Of a stretch of 64,000 bases of DNA, positions 1 through 12,876 are shown piece by piece (position 1 is the stretch's first letter; each line of letters begins with the position of its first letter). The stretch is from the NCBI RefSeq assembly GCF_037975245.1, contig NC_092573.1:1922501-1986500 (forward strand). The letters are read 5' to 3'. The notes beneath the pieces are model-generated. The model made no database searches. It had not been told where the DNA came from and was given only the letters and a program-made list of their open reading frames with translations. The DNA is from Apostichopus japonicus (lineage: Eukaryota > Echinodermata > Holothuroidea > Aspidochirotida > Stichopodidae). Both the position numbers and the translations under genes were made by a program.

Positions 1-459
1 CTATGACTATTGAGTGTATAACGCAAACATTTAACCCTTTGAAGAACTGCGGCCTTGTCTGTTTTATTCTGGAAATCCCAACTTCACAATAACCAGCAAT
101 GAAATAGTGTAGCGTTTTAAATAATATATATATATATTTATTTCGAAAAGTCCATTGCGCAATAACGTGTTACGTCATCATTGACTGCCTGTGCACCATA
201 TAAATGTTATCAATGGATAATATGTGTCATTGAGATATGTGTTCCCAATAATGCAGCAAAGCATCTTTGTAAATAATATTGCGTTTATGATCAAGCCTGC
301 CTGGAAATGATATATTACAGTTGTAAGACAGTCATAATTTAGCAGAGCAAAACGAACAAATCTCCAGGAGTTAACCATTAATTTTACCATCGTTATTCAC
401 AATAATTTGTTCTTGTTCTTGTTGTTGTCATGGTTGTTTTATCATTATTTGATTTTTAG
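1..459 (+). other. Intron upstream of the first terminal exon
   Basis: No convincing coding exon was seen here. The stretch is AT-rich, has a short TA run near 125-140, and ends in a pyrimidine-rich tract with an AG at 458-459 that serves as the 3' splice site of the next exon. The rest of this gene lies upstream of the window. Confidence 0.6.
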
Positions 460-1148
460 GCGTTGCTCTGGGAGCTTCATCGACGAGGGCAACCCCAACA
501 ACAAAGAGACCCAAGTCGTGGTTCAACTTTTGGGACTACCCGGCTGTCTCTGGTAACTCAAAATCTAGTGGTACCTACACCCCTGGACCACAAGTAGGAG
601 GTATCGGTGCAAACAACGGTGGGCAGGCCGCAGGTGCTGGAGCTGCGCGACAAGGCAATACAGGGAACAGCAATAGCGGGTTGTTCAAATGGTTCCAAAA
701 CAGTGCGGTAGATCCCCCAAACACCGACAGCAGTACCGTACCAAATGCTGTAAACAAAGACGTGTGGGCAAATCCAGACGTGGGACCGGTTCAAAACGGA
801 CAACACGGTGCCGGTGGAAATTATTTCAAACCCAATGGAGGCTACAACCCTAATGTATACGACAATAACCAGCACTCAGGGGAACAGCATGGCGCCCACG
901 TACCCATGGTTAATCCCGATATGCAGAACGGTGGTATGGCTGGCGGGGGAGGTTGGGCTGGTAACCACAATGGTGCCACAGGTGGAAATCTACCACTAAA
1001 TGCGAGAAGCGTGGGTTCTGGAGCCGCGGCTGGGACATTGGTCGGTGTGGCTGTGGCTATCGTTGTCCTGGTGACGATCTTCGCTGGGGCGGCGTACGTC
1101 CTCACACGTCAGAGGAGGAACGGTCACCTGGTAATGGCAAACGTTTAA
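460..1148 (+). CDS. Terminal exon of a single-pass membrane protein with Gly/Asn-rich ectodomain (partial)
   Basis: After the acceptor AG at 458-459 one frame stays open from 462 to the TAA at 1146-1148, giving 228 residues plus a split first codon. It begins with a Thr/Ser/Pro/Lys stretch and continues as a low-complexity region rich in Gly, Asn and Gln, with scattered aromatic residues (WFNFWDYP, LFKWFQNS). Near the C-terminus is a hydrophobic segment (GTLVGVAVAIVVLVTIFAGA), then a short basic tail starting TRQRRNG. This is the pattern of a type I membrane protein: disordered extracellular stalk, one transmembrane helix and a cytoplasmic tail of about 14 residues. The N-terminal domains are off the window, so the family is not recognised. 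An ATG at 681 is internal and is not taken as the start. Confidence 0.75.
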
Positions 1149-1385
1149 TGTACATGGTCTAACTTACATGTCATATATATATTATAAACAAGTATAGATA
1201 TATAAATGAGTACAGTTATATTTTGAATTAGGTTTACCCCTATATATGCGCTGCGGTAAGGAATATTTTAGTATTTGCACCGGTATATTTTATTTCTTTA
1301 GCAATCGTTGAGCGAACGTTGTTTCATTTACGCAAAGTATCAAATTTTTATTTAGCGAGACAGGGGAAAATCGTGATGGGCGACA

Positions 1386-1391
1386 AATAAA
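1386..1391 (+). terminator. Candidate polyadenylation signal (AATAAA)
   Basis: A canonical AATAAA lies about 240 bases after the stop of the membrane-protein exon, on the same strand, in AT-rich sequence. It is a plausible 3' end for that transcript. Confidence 0.45.
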
Positions 1392-1827
1392 ATATCAACT
1401 CTCTGTCTGGTATTGAGAATAATTATAAAGTCTGAAAGGAAATTAAAAATTTCTTACACTAGTTCATTTTGCCGCCGCTGATTGCAATCTGTGTAATTTG
1501 CGGTTGGTGACGTCACCTCATTACAGTATTTTACGTGGCAAAAGTAAATCCCCTTTAATATATTACACGACTATATGTATATGATAATAACTGAAACAAT
1601 ATTGTTTTCTTATACAAAAACTACTCTATATGATTAGGTAACACCAAGTCATATAGTATCCATGCAGTTGAGATGATGTTGATTTTAAGTTTGGCTCGAA
1701 TATTCTTCTATTTTAAAACATTTTAGAAGTAAAAACATTATGCATTTAGAATGTTATGGATTTTTAATTAATTATATGATACTATTCGTCTGGTACCGTA
1801 ATTATACATACACATATACACACAGAC

Positions 1828-1863
<36 letters not shown>

Positions 1864-3219
1864 ATTTGATATATTTTGGTTTCCTTTCCTTTTATTTATT
1901 TTTTATGTTTCTTTGATTAAGAAGACCCAAAGTAAAATGAGAAAAAAATGTCCAGTCAGCTGTTAGTTTGATGCTGTTTCCTCAGCATTAAAAACATATA
2001 GTTGTACAATATATTAAAATGATTCTATATGAAATATATTTGGTAAAGATGAAATACATGAACTGTTTCGAATTGTGCCCTTTTTAACAAGTTTTTGAAG
2101 CTCTCCTTGCAAACTTCGCTAACATCATCAACATGCGTGGTTTGGACACCTCATGAAATCAATCACAACGGTACTGTGACTATAGCACGTATACTTCCTC
2201 CCAATAGGAACACCAATTCATTTTGTTCGACCGTGCTGCGTTGCAATAATTTCATGACCCTAACCATCCAAACTTAAGCATTTCTCAGTGTGATTTTTAG
2301 TCTGAAGCTATTGAGAAGATTTCAAGAATTGCTTCTGGTTGAGAATCCAACTTTACTTTGTCCAGCCAATATAGGTAATTTTCGAACCCAACTCTGAGAG
2401 GATAAATTCAAATATATTCGATACGATTGTTCAGAAGCGTCATTTTCAGCCTTATGTAATTCTCCCCAAATTTGATTTGTCAAAGGGAAGTGGAGATATG
2501 GGAAGGAGTGAAGAGGATGGGTGGGGATTTTTAAGATTTGAATTTCTTTATTTTCCATTCACGGATCATCAATATATATGAATATTGTAATCTATCATTA
2601 ACTTCAGGACCCATGACGTCACGGACTCAATATTGGTCACATTTTTTATTTATTTTTTATTAATGATCATTCTATCGTTATACGGATGAACAATTCAAAA
2701 GACTGGACTACTCAGTCTGCACACAGGCCATTATAATTTAGGTCAGCTCCACATAATGAAATCGACACAAAACTCGACAGAAAAGCAAATTTCGGCCTCA
2801 AATATCATGTTTACACTGCAATAAAACTAGCCATGCAAGGACAAATGGTGTTGAATGCCATCCAAATATCATCTAAGTTCTTCAAATGAAGTTAAACGAA
2901 GATGGTTTGTCAAGTTGAGGCATTAACGTTGATAAAACAATGGACTTCACATGATCGTATATTACGCCTTAAAGGAACACTCCAAATGTATACCGTATCA
3001 TATTTTACATACAGTTGCATATCGAGGAAGCCATTATATTTCCATAGTAAATAATACCAGTGCTCAATTTACTGTTTATCTCTTGGACTAACACACATCA
3101 AGATTAAGTTCTTCCCGAATTCAGTCTGGAGAAAGATTGGAGAAAGCCAACGGGTTTGGGATCCTTTCCCCAGAAGATTATTGATATTTTCTGGGCTGTA
3201 CCGCATGTGGGGGCGGGGG
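1392..3219. other. Intergenic, no gene seen
   Basis: AT-rich sequence with a (TA)n microsatellite at about 1832-1860 and many short poly-A/T runs. The only open frames are short, lack family features and sit in low-complexity sequence. No exon, RNA gene or clear transposon end was recognised. Confidence 0.5.
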
Positions 3220-3227
3220 CTACTGAT

Positions 3228-4315
3228 CAGGGTCGGATTTACCAATGGGCAACGTGGGCAGCTGCCCACGGGCCTCCACAACAAGGGGCCTCCACATACT
3301 TCATGAAAAAAAATATATATAAGGGGAAATTTGAAGAAAAAAAATTAAATGTAGGCTGACAAATATCATCAATCAAAATCATATTGCGCGCGGCTTACGC
3401 CATGCATACGCTTGAAGTCATATTCAATTTTAATTGTATCTCTTTGTGAATGGTAGAAACAGCTAAGTGGTTGTTTTCCCGTTATTGCAAATCACACGTC
3501 GGCAGACAAACATGATTGGCCTAATATCCAAAGTCATCAATCTCAACGTCTATGTTCTTTAGAACTAGGTTAATGGTTTTGGTTGAAACATTTCAGTACA
3601 CCCTGACAGTGCGCCTGTCATCACCTCCCGCTAGGTTTCAGACAGGTATTGCTAATTGATTCTTTTCATGTGAAATGATGAAACAACTGTCTTCTCACCC
3701 CCTCTACACACACATACACAGGCCCGTGCGCGTCTGGGCAGTTGGCAATTGGCATTAACATGTTCGTCATGAATCATGTTAGTCCAGTCCAGCTAAAAGC
3801 AAGTTTAGGCCCGGGGTGTGAGTTTTTTCGGTTTTCCGGGATAATTAGCATATGCAGGCCGATCAAATTCTTGGAAATGGGACAACACCCCCTTTCTCCA
3901 GAACCCAATTTCTAGATAACTTTAGTAATTTTTGACGTCGGATTATGAAAGAAAATGCTCCACATCCCCTTTTAATGGACCCTGACCTGATATTCTAACC
4001 CTAACCTTGATTTTGAAAACATTTTGCAGTTTCCAGAGAGTGAGAGAGGTTGTAGCAACCTTTTTACTTGTACGGAAAATTTTGCAGGCAAACAGGCCTA
4101 CATACCGTAATGAAAATTCTTCAGAAATCACAAAATTTACTTCAGAAATCACAAAATACTGCACCATTTCGCATCCAAGAACCCTTAATTATTGGAAAAA
4201 ATCCAATACCCCTTCCCCATACACACCCCCCCAGGACGGCGATCACTGGAGGGGGGGGGCCTCCACCACTGAAGGTTGCCCACGGGCCTCCACATGTCTA
4301 AATCCGGCCCAGGGG
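3228..4315. mobile_element. Probable hAT-like non-autonomous DNA transposon (~1.1 kb)
   Basis: The ends are inverted: the left starts CAGGGTCGGATTTA and the right ends TAAATCCGGCCCAGGGG. Inside them, a longer motif (CCCACGGGCCTCCACA) occurs near both ends, at about 3266-3282 and 4280-4294. The element is flanked by CTACTGAT (3220-3227) and CTAATGAT (4316-4323), an 8-bp target duplication with one mismatch, typical in length for hAT. No transposase frame is visible. The exact right terminus is uncertain by a few bases. Confidence 0.55.
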
Positions 4316-4323
4316 CTAATGAT

Positions 4324-5748
4324 ATCAAAGCAGGTTTGCAGCTAGTACTGAGTAGTGACAACGCTATTTCACGTGTAATGAATATTTTCCCTGTATTCTC
4401 CCATGGTATTTCAATGAATACGAATTATAGAAAATAGAAATTGATAATTTTATTGTCTGGCACTTTTTCAATTAAAAAGATGCACCTGAACGATGCAGCA
4501 ATGCCGTGGAGTGCAGTAAACAGTTGGCGGCAGAATTAAACACCTTCCAACTATTTTCCCAAAGTAGCAGAAACCACACCTCCCCTTTCTAACTCCTCAT
4601 CATCCCTGCCCTTCTTGCCTCTCCTTCCTCCCTTCCTCCCCTCCCCCACTACCTCCCTCCCCTCCCCCCCCCCCCCCCCCCACTATGCCTCCCCATCCCA
4701 ATTCCTTCCCTCAGTCCTCATTCCTATGATATAAACAATTGAACTAGACATCCATTTCAAGGTTTCAGAGTCGGCGAAAACTATACACTTGACTTGATTC
4801 TTGCACAAACTTTACATTCTACGAAGGTCTTCCTTGCAACTGTGAGTGCTCTATGCACAAGAATCGACCTTAGCAAGTATAAAAACAGCTCAGACCAAGA
4901 GTACTAACCATCAATTTCTATGGTACTAACACACATCGAAGGGCTATCCAAAGTATCAAAGTTCAACGATAACATTGACAGGGCGCATACGACTGCCAGT
5001 ACGTGTAAGAACCAAACCAACAAATAAACTTGCAAGGCATCCCTATTACTAAGAAACTGTAGAACCATCTCCGCTACCTTTATTTCATTAACCCTCTATC
5101 GTCAAAGAACGGTTTGAGTTTGGAATAGTTTTTGTTTGTCATCAAACGTGAGCGTAGGCTAGCCTTACTTACAGTACACTACAGTACTACTGAAAGTGGT
5201 GTACTGAGCGCCTAATGATCATCGCCTATTGTGTTGTGTGAATATCATCGTAAGCTTAGGCCTATTCAAGTACAAGGCCAACACTACAGTTGAGCTTCCC
5301 ACATAAAAGCCATACGCTGTAGGTAACCTAACAGTTAGTGAAAGTTACGTTATTAATACAGTGACACATCGTAGAACAGCTCTTTGGTTTGAATTAAAAA
5401 CTTTTGTAGGCAGATATTTTGTTGTTATAAGGTTCTGGAAAAGTCTTGGGTTGAGGGAAATCTCATTTTCCTTAATACTTTGGCTATATCATCTGTTCAT
5501 AACATAAGCTTGCATAATTATAACTTGTGGATGTTGGGATTGGGTTGGACATTTTGTTCATAACAATACGGTTACACTGCAGTGGCATTTCAGATAAAAC
5601 TCTCATTCCACGTCACTTGGCCATTGAACTTGTGAAGATTTGATTCTGTTATTGACTGACAACTATTGAAGTGCTGTAACTGTTGTGATATTGTTGTCAC
5701 AAGACACTTCTCTCTGTCCTACCGTTCTTGACACACCAAAGTCACAAG
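4324..5748. other. Upstream region and probable 5' UTR of ENSA
   Basis: A CT-rich tract with long C runs lies at about 4590-4682. The last few hundred bases before 5749 presumably contain the promoter and 5' UTR of the ENSA/ARPP19 gene, but I cannot place a transcription start or a core promoter motif. No other gene was seen. Confidence 0.4.
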
Positions 5749-8185
5749 ATGTCTGATATACCAGCGAAAGAAGGTGAGAAGCTCGCAGCAGATGTTCAAA
5801 CAAGTATAAAGGAAGAAGAATCTTTGAAAGCAGAAAGTACAGAGGTACGAGATATCGTGTCATCATCACATTGCCTAGGCCTGCTTGCTAATTAGGAACA
5901 TTCATACCCAGCACTTGATGGAACTAAATAAAAAATCTAATAACAAAATCACTATGTTGTGCATCTGTAAAAAAGAATCTAGTGGAATCATTTTTCACCA
6001 CTGATGTTTTTTTTTAAGGTTGGTGATCATAAATGTTCAATGTTAGCAAGCTGGCGATACTATAAAGTGAATGTCTTTTGTTTTTTCCATTCTTTTCTTT
6101 GTATTGCATGTTTGCAGTGATCCATGCATGGGAGCCAAAATGGAAAAAGTAGCTTGTGATAGTGTACAGCAACTGCTGTGAGAGAGTCAATGTGTGCAGT
6201 ATTATAACTTGAATAATTGAAGAACAAATCAACAAGAACAATTGTACTGTCTATACACACTGTTTGACTGTAATTATTCTCTTTTGAAGTTGTTAATTGT
6301 GTACCAGTTTTTCTTTTAGGTATTTAGTTTTACATTGCATTCTGTTTCTACTCTGTAAATTGAGTAATGGTTACCTTGAATTAGAAGTAGGACACCCACC
6401 ATGACTGACTGACAACTACCAAAAAAATAAGGTTTATATAATGAAAAAGATTATTTACCCCCTTCCCTAATTTAAGTTGGACCACAAAATTCTCTCTGTG
6501 GTTCATGCACAGCACTTCTAGAAAATTCTGAGTATTTAGCTGTATTGTAACAATGTAATTTTCTCCTTTACATATGGGATTTTGCATTAGGCAATAGAGG
6601 TGATCTAGAGTGGATAATGTTGGAGAATTGTGGTTTGGTCTTCTTGCCCAGCTTCTGTCCCCGTTGACTTTTCTTATCATTCATTGCACTCTTCATGTTC
6701 TTGAAAGATTTTTATTCTTTACCAGATTTAAAAAAAAAAAATTCTTATTAACCATGCTAGAAAACACCACAAGCTCTGGAAGCTGAAAAATTGGCTAATT
6801 TGAAGAAGAAGTTTGGAAATGTTGGCAAGCCAGGTGGATCAGACTTTCTCAGAAAGAAATTAAACAAAGTGGTGAGTCTAAAATTTACAGACGTTTAACT
6901 TATTGCAAGGTTTTGTATTTATTAGAATTGGCAACAAATGTGTAGTTTGCTCCCAATCACTCCAATAATCATGCACTGTCTTAATGTTAAGTGTAAGTTA
7001 ATATACAGTACAGGCCTTAAAGTACTCTACTGCAATTTAGACCCAAATTCAGTACAAGTCAAACTTGTGTCGCATTTTGTTTTCGGTTTTTTGGTTTTTG
7101 GTAAACATTAAACATAGAATGTAATGTACAGGGTAGGATATATTATGAAAGTTTGTGATTCATATCTTATGGCACAGGCCATGTGTTTATATTGATCGTA
7201 ATACCATAATTAATGCCTGACTTTATGCACACAGTCTAAAGCCTGGGTCACATCTGCGCGATTCAACACGTGATTCAACTCGCAACTAAAATCACGCGAA
7301 TCAGAAAAGTTGCTTCTGAGAAGTTGCGCTGATTAGGACATTGCTCTATTGCAAATCAACCCAATCGACGGCGCAACTTTTATTGCGCAATAAGTTGATA
7401 CCCGTGTCTAACTACGCGATTCAACCATCAATTGTATTGCGAGTTGAATCGCGTGTTGAATCGCGCAGATGTGACCCGGGCTTTAGCATAGAAGCAGATC
7501 AGTAGATAACCTTTTACACTTATTGCAGATCTGTGTACATTTGATGGCATATCATTGAATGGAATTACTTTAAAATGTTTATTTTTATTTTTTTATTTTT
7601 TTTTCAGTTTATTTGTTTTTTTTGTACTTTTGTGGTAATTATTTTTTTGCACTACCCAATTATCCAAAATGCACAGCTGAGGTTTCCCATTAGACATTTG
7701 TATTGTGTGTAAATGGACTGCAGAGATTTCAAAGCCTATTGCACTCTAACATAGTTGCCTAAGTGGCTCGCAAGTGCAGATATTGAATTGTGTCGTGTGC
7801 TTAAATTAAAAATCTGAAAACAAGTCCTTCACATTTGTACAGTATGTTCAAAGCCTACCTACTGTACTGTATGTCACTTTCAGGTTTCACAATGAGTACA
7901 AGTTGGGTCACTAGCCCCTTTGCTTTTATCCTGGATTGTGGCACCCACATTGGTCATTCTGCAGTCTGCACAGATTTTCACAATCCAGTTCCCTTTATTT
8001 TGCAGAAATACTTTGATTCAGGAGATTACCAGATGGCCAAGCAGACTGGAAACCTCCAACCAGGCCGGAGAGGCAACGGCAAACCTCCTCTTGTGCAAAC
8101 AGGTGCAACAGGACAAGCCCATCCCACCCCAGCTTCCATGCCACATCGTAAAGTCTCGTCCGAAGTGAGTAAGTTGGCAGTGTAA
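5749..8185 (+). CDS. ENSA: ENSA/ARPP19 (endosulfine) family protein, 128 aa, 3 exons
   Basis: Coding exons are 5749-5844, 6761-6871 and 8006-8185; all junctions are phase 0 with GT-AG introns, giving 128 residues, close to the family's usual 110-120. The product contains the two signature blocks: KPGGSDFL at residues 55-62 and KYFDSGDYQMAK at 70-81. FDSGDY is the Greatwall (MASTL) phosphorylation motif, with Ser74 the target; phosphorylated ENSA/ARPP19 binds and inhibits PP2A-B55, which allows mitotic entry. The C-terminal RKVS (Ser120 within HRKVSSEVSKLAV) corresponds to the family's PKA site. The N-terminus is acidic and variable, as usual. ENSA and ARPP19 are vertebrate duplicates, so this single invertebrate gene is best called co-orthologous to both. 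The start is the first ATG before the open frame (CAAGATG context). Confidence 0.93.
7228..7484. mobile_element. MITE with long terminal inverted repeats in ENSA intron 2
   Basis: The left end (AAAGCCTGGGTCACATCTGC onward, including GCGATTCAACACG) is repeated inverted at the right end (...GCAGATGTGACCCGGGCTTT), giving arms of about 45 bp with few mismatches. The element is about 255 bp with a CG-richer interior than the intron. TA flanks both sides, so a TA target duplication is possible. No coding capacity. Confidence 0.7.
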
Positions 8186-8399
8186 GAAGGCCAAGACGAC
8201 GACGGCAATTAACCAGATTGAGTTTTGTACAGCAGCAAGACAAGTTATTTTTACATTATTTTAGGATACTTTCTTCTTGTGGGGAAACTTCCAACAACAA
8301 AATGACACCAGAAACATGTCTATTTCCTAAACTTAAGAAAGATGTGGTTTCTAAAAGCCATATATATATATATATATATATATATTCAGTGTAAATAAA
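8186..8399 (+). other. ENSA 3' UTR (proximal) with AATAAA
   Basis: This follows the ENSA stop. It contains an (AT)n run near 8361-8385 and an AATAAA at 8394-8399, a plausible proximal poly(A) signal. Vertebrate ENSA/ARPP19 transcripts can have long 3' UTRs, so the transcript may extend further; that is not decidable here. Confidence 0.45.
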
Positions 8400-10800
8400 T
8401 ATTTCGTTAGTGAAGTTAGCCTAAACAGGAATCCCCTCGCTGTAGATTTATGTTCAATGCTGTCAGAACAATTTTTTAGTATGGCGGCAGTCTCTTAGGA
8501 TTACTTGCTATGTTCTTTGCATCTCTGAGTAAGTTTCTTCAAATTCTGGGTAAAGTGCAGTCTGATACTGGAGTTGTGTTGAACTAGTCAAGGAAAGTTC
8601 CAGCCTGCTGAAGCCAGAGACAAGAAGGACAGGCCAAATTCCACTTCAACTTTCAAGACGATATCATAAAATGAAGTGAATCCACAAATTTATACCAATC
8701 ACTGCTATTATGTGTCTCTGAACAGTACAGATACTTTGACACACCTCTCAAAAGAAATGTCTAAAGAGTTTAAAAATCTTGAATTCCTAGCAGAGTAATG
8801 CATTAACTTGAATACTAAAATGTTTCTGTTCAATAGCAGTTTGACTTCCCTACGTCAGTTTGTTGTGACTTAAACGGATTACACTGTGTTGCTCTTCTAC
8901 GTAAATTGATGTCAGAACTGCTGAGGATGAATTTATCAAACTGTATGTACCATTCTCAGACTACCAATGGAACATGGCGTGACTTGACAAATATGTGTCT
9001 GTTATGCTCAATAAGAAAGAAGAAGATACAAATAGAAACGACACTCCCTGTGTCACTGTGTACATCTCAATCTATTGTAAATCGACAGTGGAAAGAAGGA
9101 GGTGCTTTCACTTGAAGCTTGTCTTTACCAAAGATTTTTACCGGAATATAAATCGTACATGTCATTGTGGAACTACACAAACCTACTACCATTATTAACA
9201 CTCACTGTGAAGAAAAAAGTTGTTATTCCTAATTTGCATCTCTTAATAACGTTCTTGTAGTTTGCAGTGATGTGTTACACATTTAGTGTCATCCATCTAG
9301 TTTGTTTAAGCTTAACCAAAATATTCTAGAGGAAGATTTTCACAGGGTTTTACATTATTGAGTAAAATGAGTAAGTCTGCTTAAGTGTGTTAAAGTCATT
9401 GGACTAAATAATGCAATGCAATTTGTCTTGACTTTATTTGGAGGAGAGTAGCTCTTTCTTTTGTACTGGAACAGAAGTACTTTAGTGTTACTTTGTTGTT
9501 GACAACACATCAAGCTCTTGTTGTATTCAGTATTTTTTTTACAGGCTGTCAAGAAAATAGAGCCTGTATTGTCTCAGATTTTAGCAAATGCTATTGTAAT
9601 TTGATCCGTCTAATGTATGCATATCCATAAATCCAGCCAAACATGGTATGGTAACCTTTACTGTGGCATTAACTGTACACAAAACTCTGAGTTGATTCTG
9701 TGAATGTACGGAACTTGTTGCCTTTCTTGTTGCCATTACTCTATAACTTTTCAGATTTCTTGACATATTTCTTCGCAATGTCTAATAGGTTTTCCTTCTA
9801 CGTCCAGAAAGACATATTTCTCATCCACTTAGCCGGTAGTTTTAATCGTCATTTAGTGACTTGAACTGTAAGAGCTTCTGCCATTATTCTTGTATGCAAA
9901 GTAGGCTATACTGTAGGTCAAATAGATGCAAGATTCTAAACATCTCTTAGGATATCAATGTTCCAAATAACAAAATAGGCCCCATGCAAGTTTGTGTCTG
10001 ATGTCAAGATAAAATAAGTTGGAAATGTAGCAACTGCCTCTGACGCAAAGTTAGATGAGGATTGATATGAGAGTTTACCAGTGGGCTGGTTGTTGTCACC
10101 GTACAAGAAAGAATAGCCTAAAAGGCCCCAAACGATGTAGCTTGTTAGCATAAAATCAAAGTATTCAGATGCCTTTTGTTACTCTTACCTCGCATCATCC
10201 CCACCCCCCACCCCCAAGTGATGGGCACTATATGTAAAAACATCTTAAGACAAATGAAATCTGGTGCCAATTCAAGTTTCAAAATTGAATAAGTTTGACA
10301 GCAAAATACCAAAAATGGTCCCAGTGGATCAAGATTTTAAGCAATCACTTTTGCCACCTTCAGAGCGTTATTGTGTACAGAAACAATTGTTAGTTTTCTT
10401 TGAACCAATCAAGTAACCGGGCCACGTTGGAAGATCAAAGGGCCTTGCGGAATTGATATATCTTTTGCAGTGTAAGCTAAAATTTGAGGGCAAGAGAGGT
10501 GACTGTTGGAAGGTACTTGTCTACGGCTTAACATATTTACCATGTTATTTTATCATTCCAAAAGAGACCAAGGGAAATGACTTATCAAAGTATCTTAAGT
10601 GAGTCATACGGAAGTCTCTGTTGGGCAGATTGGATTGTAAATAAAGCACTTCCAAGAGAGAAATTTACTGTAAGACAGATGAACGTTGTTAGCCAGTAAC
10701 ATTGGGCTCTTATCTTGTATATGGTTATCCCAGCATGAAAGCCTTCTATTACCTCATGTTGTGGATGATGCCAAGCTGTAGGAGAAAACAAAAATATTAT

Positions 10801-10841
10801 GGGGGAGGGGGAGGGCAGGGGGTGGGGGAGGGCAGGGGGTG
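10801..10841 (+). repeat. G-rich tract, G-quadruplex candidate
   Basis: Repeated GGGGGAGGG / GGGCAGGGGGTGGGGG blocks give more than four runs of three or more G within about 40 bases on the + strand, satisfying the usual G-quadruplex pattern. Confidence 0.6.
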
Positions 10842-12779
10842 AAATGAATTACTCACAGGTGATTTAAGTAAACCATAAAGTCTGCCTGATTTGTTTCTTT
10901 ATAGAAGTGATTACTTTCAGTACAGTATAGAGGAACTGTGATTAAGTGGGATTATATTTACTTAACTGGTGCTCTGTGCAGCTTGCTTTATGTCTTTTAC
11001 AATGTGTTTTACTGTTATAGATGTGGTTGTGTTGAGTTCTTGTGTAAATGTAGAAGATGAGTATTGATGGTGTCATAGTGACCCTTCTGTGTTATGGGTA
11101 AGGTGTGTGGGGAGGGGGAAAGGGACAAGAAATCAGTGGTAAGTGTATTTTCTGGTCAGTGAATATAACAAGCAACATCCCCCACTCCCCCCCCCCCCCA
11201 AGAACTTACTTTACAAGGAGTTGTGCAGCATGTCAACCATCACTTGTCCATGTATTCACCACCAAATGGGCATACTAAGGCCTTACCAACTTTGGTGTTG
11301 GGATTGTCCATTATGTTTGGGTCTTGGATCAGCACCATTCATCTTCGGCATACAGTGAATTCTATAGGGATGAAATGCACATTGACTCCCATGTTTCACT
11401 TCTTCAGGGGTTGTTGGATGGCGGGGGGGGGGGGGGGAAGGGGAGTTGTATGTTGTCCCTATTTTAGTTTACAATTTGTCAATGACTTCCAATCAGGAGT
11501 TATAGTTATTTTGTCTCTCTTTCATGTGCTGGTGTATTGTCTTTATAGTGTAGATACACAGTATTCAGTATGCTTCTGACTAAGCCATGAAGAGCATTTA
11601 AAATTAACGTTTGGACAAACAGTATAGTAAATTATGTTAGAACGGTGAGTTAAAGAACAAGACATGTAAATATAGCAAATGATTACATTTGGAAAGTTTG
11701 CTTTGAAAAGATGGATTAAAGTAAAAGCTTAACTATGGATATCTTTGGTTGCTTGTCTTTGATTATTGTTTTCAAAGTTTGGTACTGTGCAATCGCAATG
11801 CTCAGAGTGTGTTTTGTGGTTCGCTTGTGCCAGTTATTGGATTACCCTCCCCCACACCCTCTCCCTCATGCCTCAGTGTAAGTTACCATACAATAACATG
11901 ATTTAAATGTGGTCATGTGAAACTAAGTGTCTGCTCAAGTAGCACTGCTGTATTGAATACACTCTTATCTTTATCACTTTGGCTCTGTGTACTGCTACCT
12001 GTTCCCACATCACATGGTGTTACACGCCATGGCTGTTTGAAGAGTACATATCCACTCGTAAGGAACAATGCAGGAATGTAAATAATAATTTTACAGCCTC
12101 CTTATTTCACAACTTTGGCGAAGGACTAACAAGCAGTGGGTGGAAGGGAACCAAGTATTTGTCTGGCCTCCTTCCGCTAGTAAAGTTACTACACAAATCA
12201 ACTTAATTAAGTAGCTCCCGAAATTGTTCGTCGAGATTAAAATTATTAAAGGGACTACGAAGTGAAACACACATAAATGTAGCATGATGGGAGCAAAATG
12301 CAGTGGATATTGTCCTACACAGTTCACCGTATAGTATATAGGCTACGTGTGAACACACAAGAGCGGATAGCAACAATAATAGGCTAAATGCATATGGCAC
12401 TAGGTACATGGATATTTCAGAAACTGGGAAAAATGAATACATTTGTTTGTTTAAAAGTTTAAAAATATTTTGTGGCCACTTGACCATTTCTAGTGATCAT
12501 AGTCGTGACGTTGTTTAGTTTCTTTAAAATATTTGACACGCGGTTGGAAGAACATTTCGCATGCAGGAAGTTTTCGTTATTGAATGCACGTCACAGAAAT
12601 TCATGATGTACTAGGGTTGTACTGTGATGTCCCTTAGTCATTAGACAGCATATCCTGCAAACATGAGCACCGGAATAAGTTCGTCTAATTGCGGCCAATC
12701 ATGGCAAATAATTCCCGACTTGTTAAGTAGACAGTTCAATATGTGACATATACATAGGCTTACGAGACAGGCACGAAGG

Positions 12780-12876
12780 AGGTAGGGGGGGGGGTTAGAA
12801 GGGAGGGGTAGGGGGGTTAGAAGGGAGGGGGGTTAGAAGGGAGGGGGAAGGAGGTTGGTAGCTGGTTATGGGGGAG
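12780..12876 (+). repeat. G-rich tandem repeat (GGGTTAGAAGGGAGG type)
   Basis: The block GGGGTTAGAAGGGAGGGG recurs about three times with G runs of 4-11 bases. It is low-complexity and could fold into a G-quadruplex. The embedded GGGTTAG resembles the metazoan telomere unit, but spaced copies like this are not a telomeric array. Confidence 0.65.

Noticed and set aside
558-1105. Two open frames on the minus strand opposite the membrane-protein exon
   Set aside because: They are antisense shadows of the Gly/Asn-rich coding exon; no splice context or family features.
12780-12876. Interstitial telomere repeat
   Set aside because: GGGTTAG occurs but is separated by AAGGGAGG blocks; no contiguous TTAGGG array.
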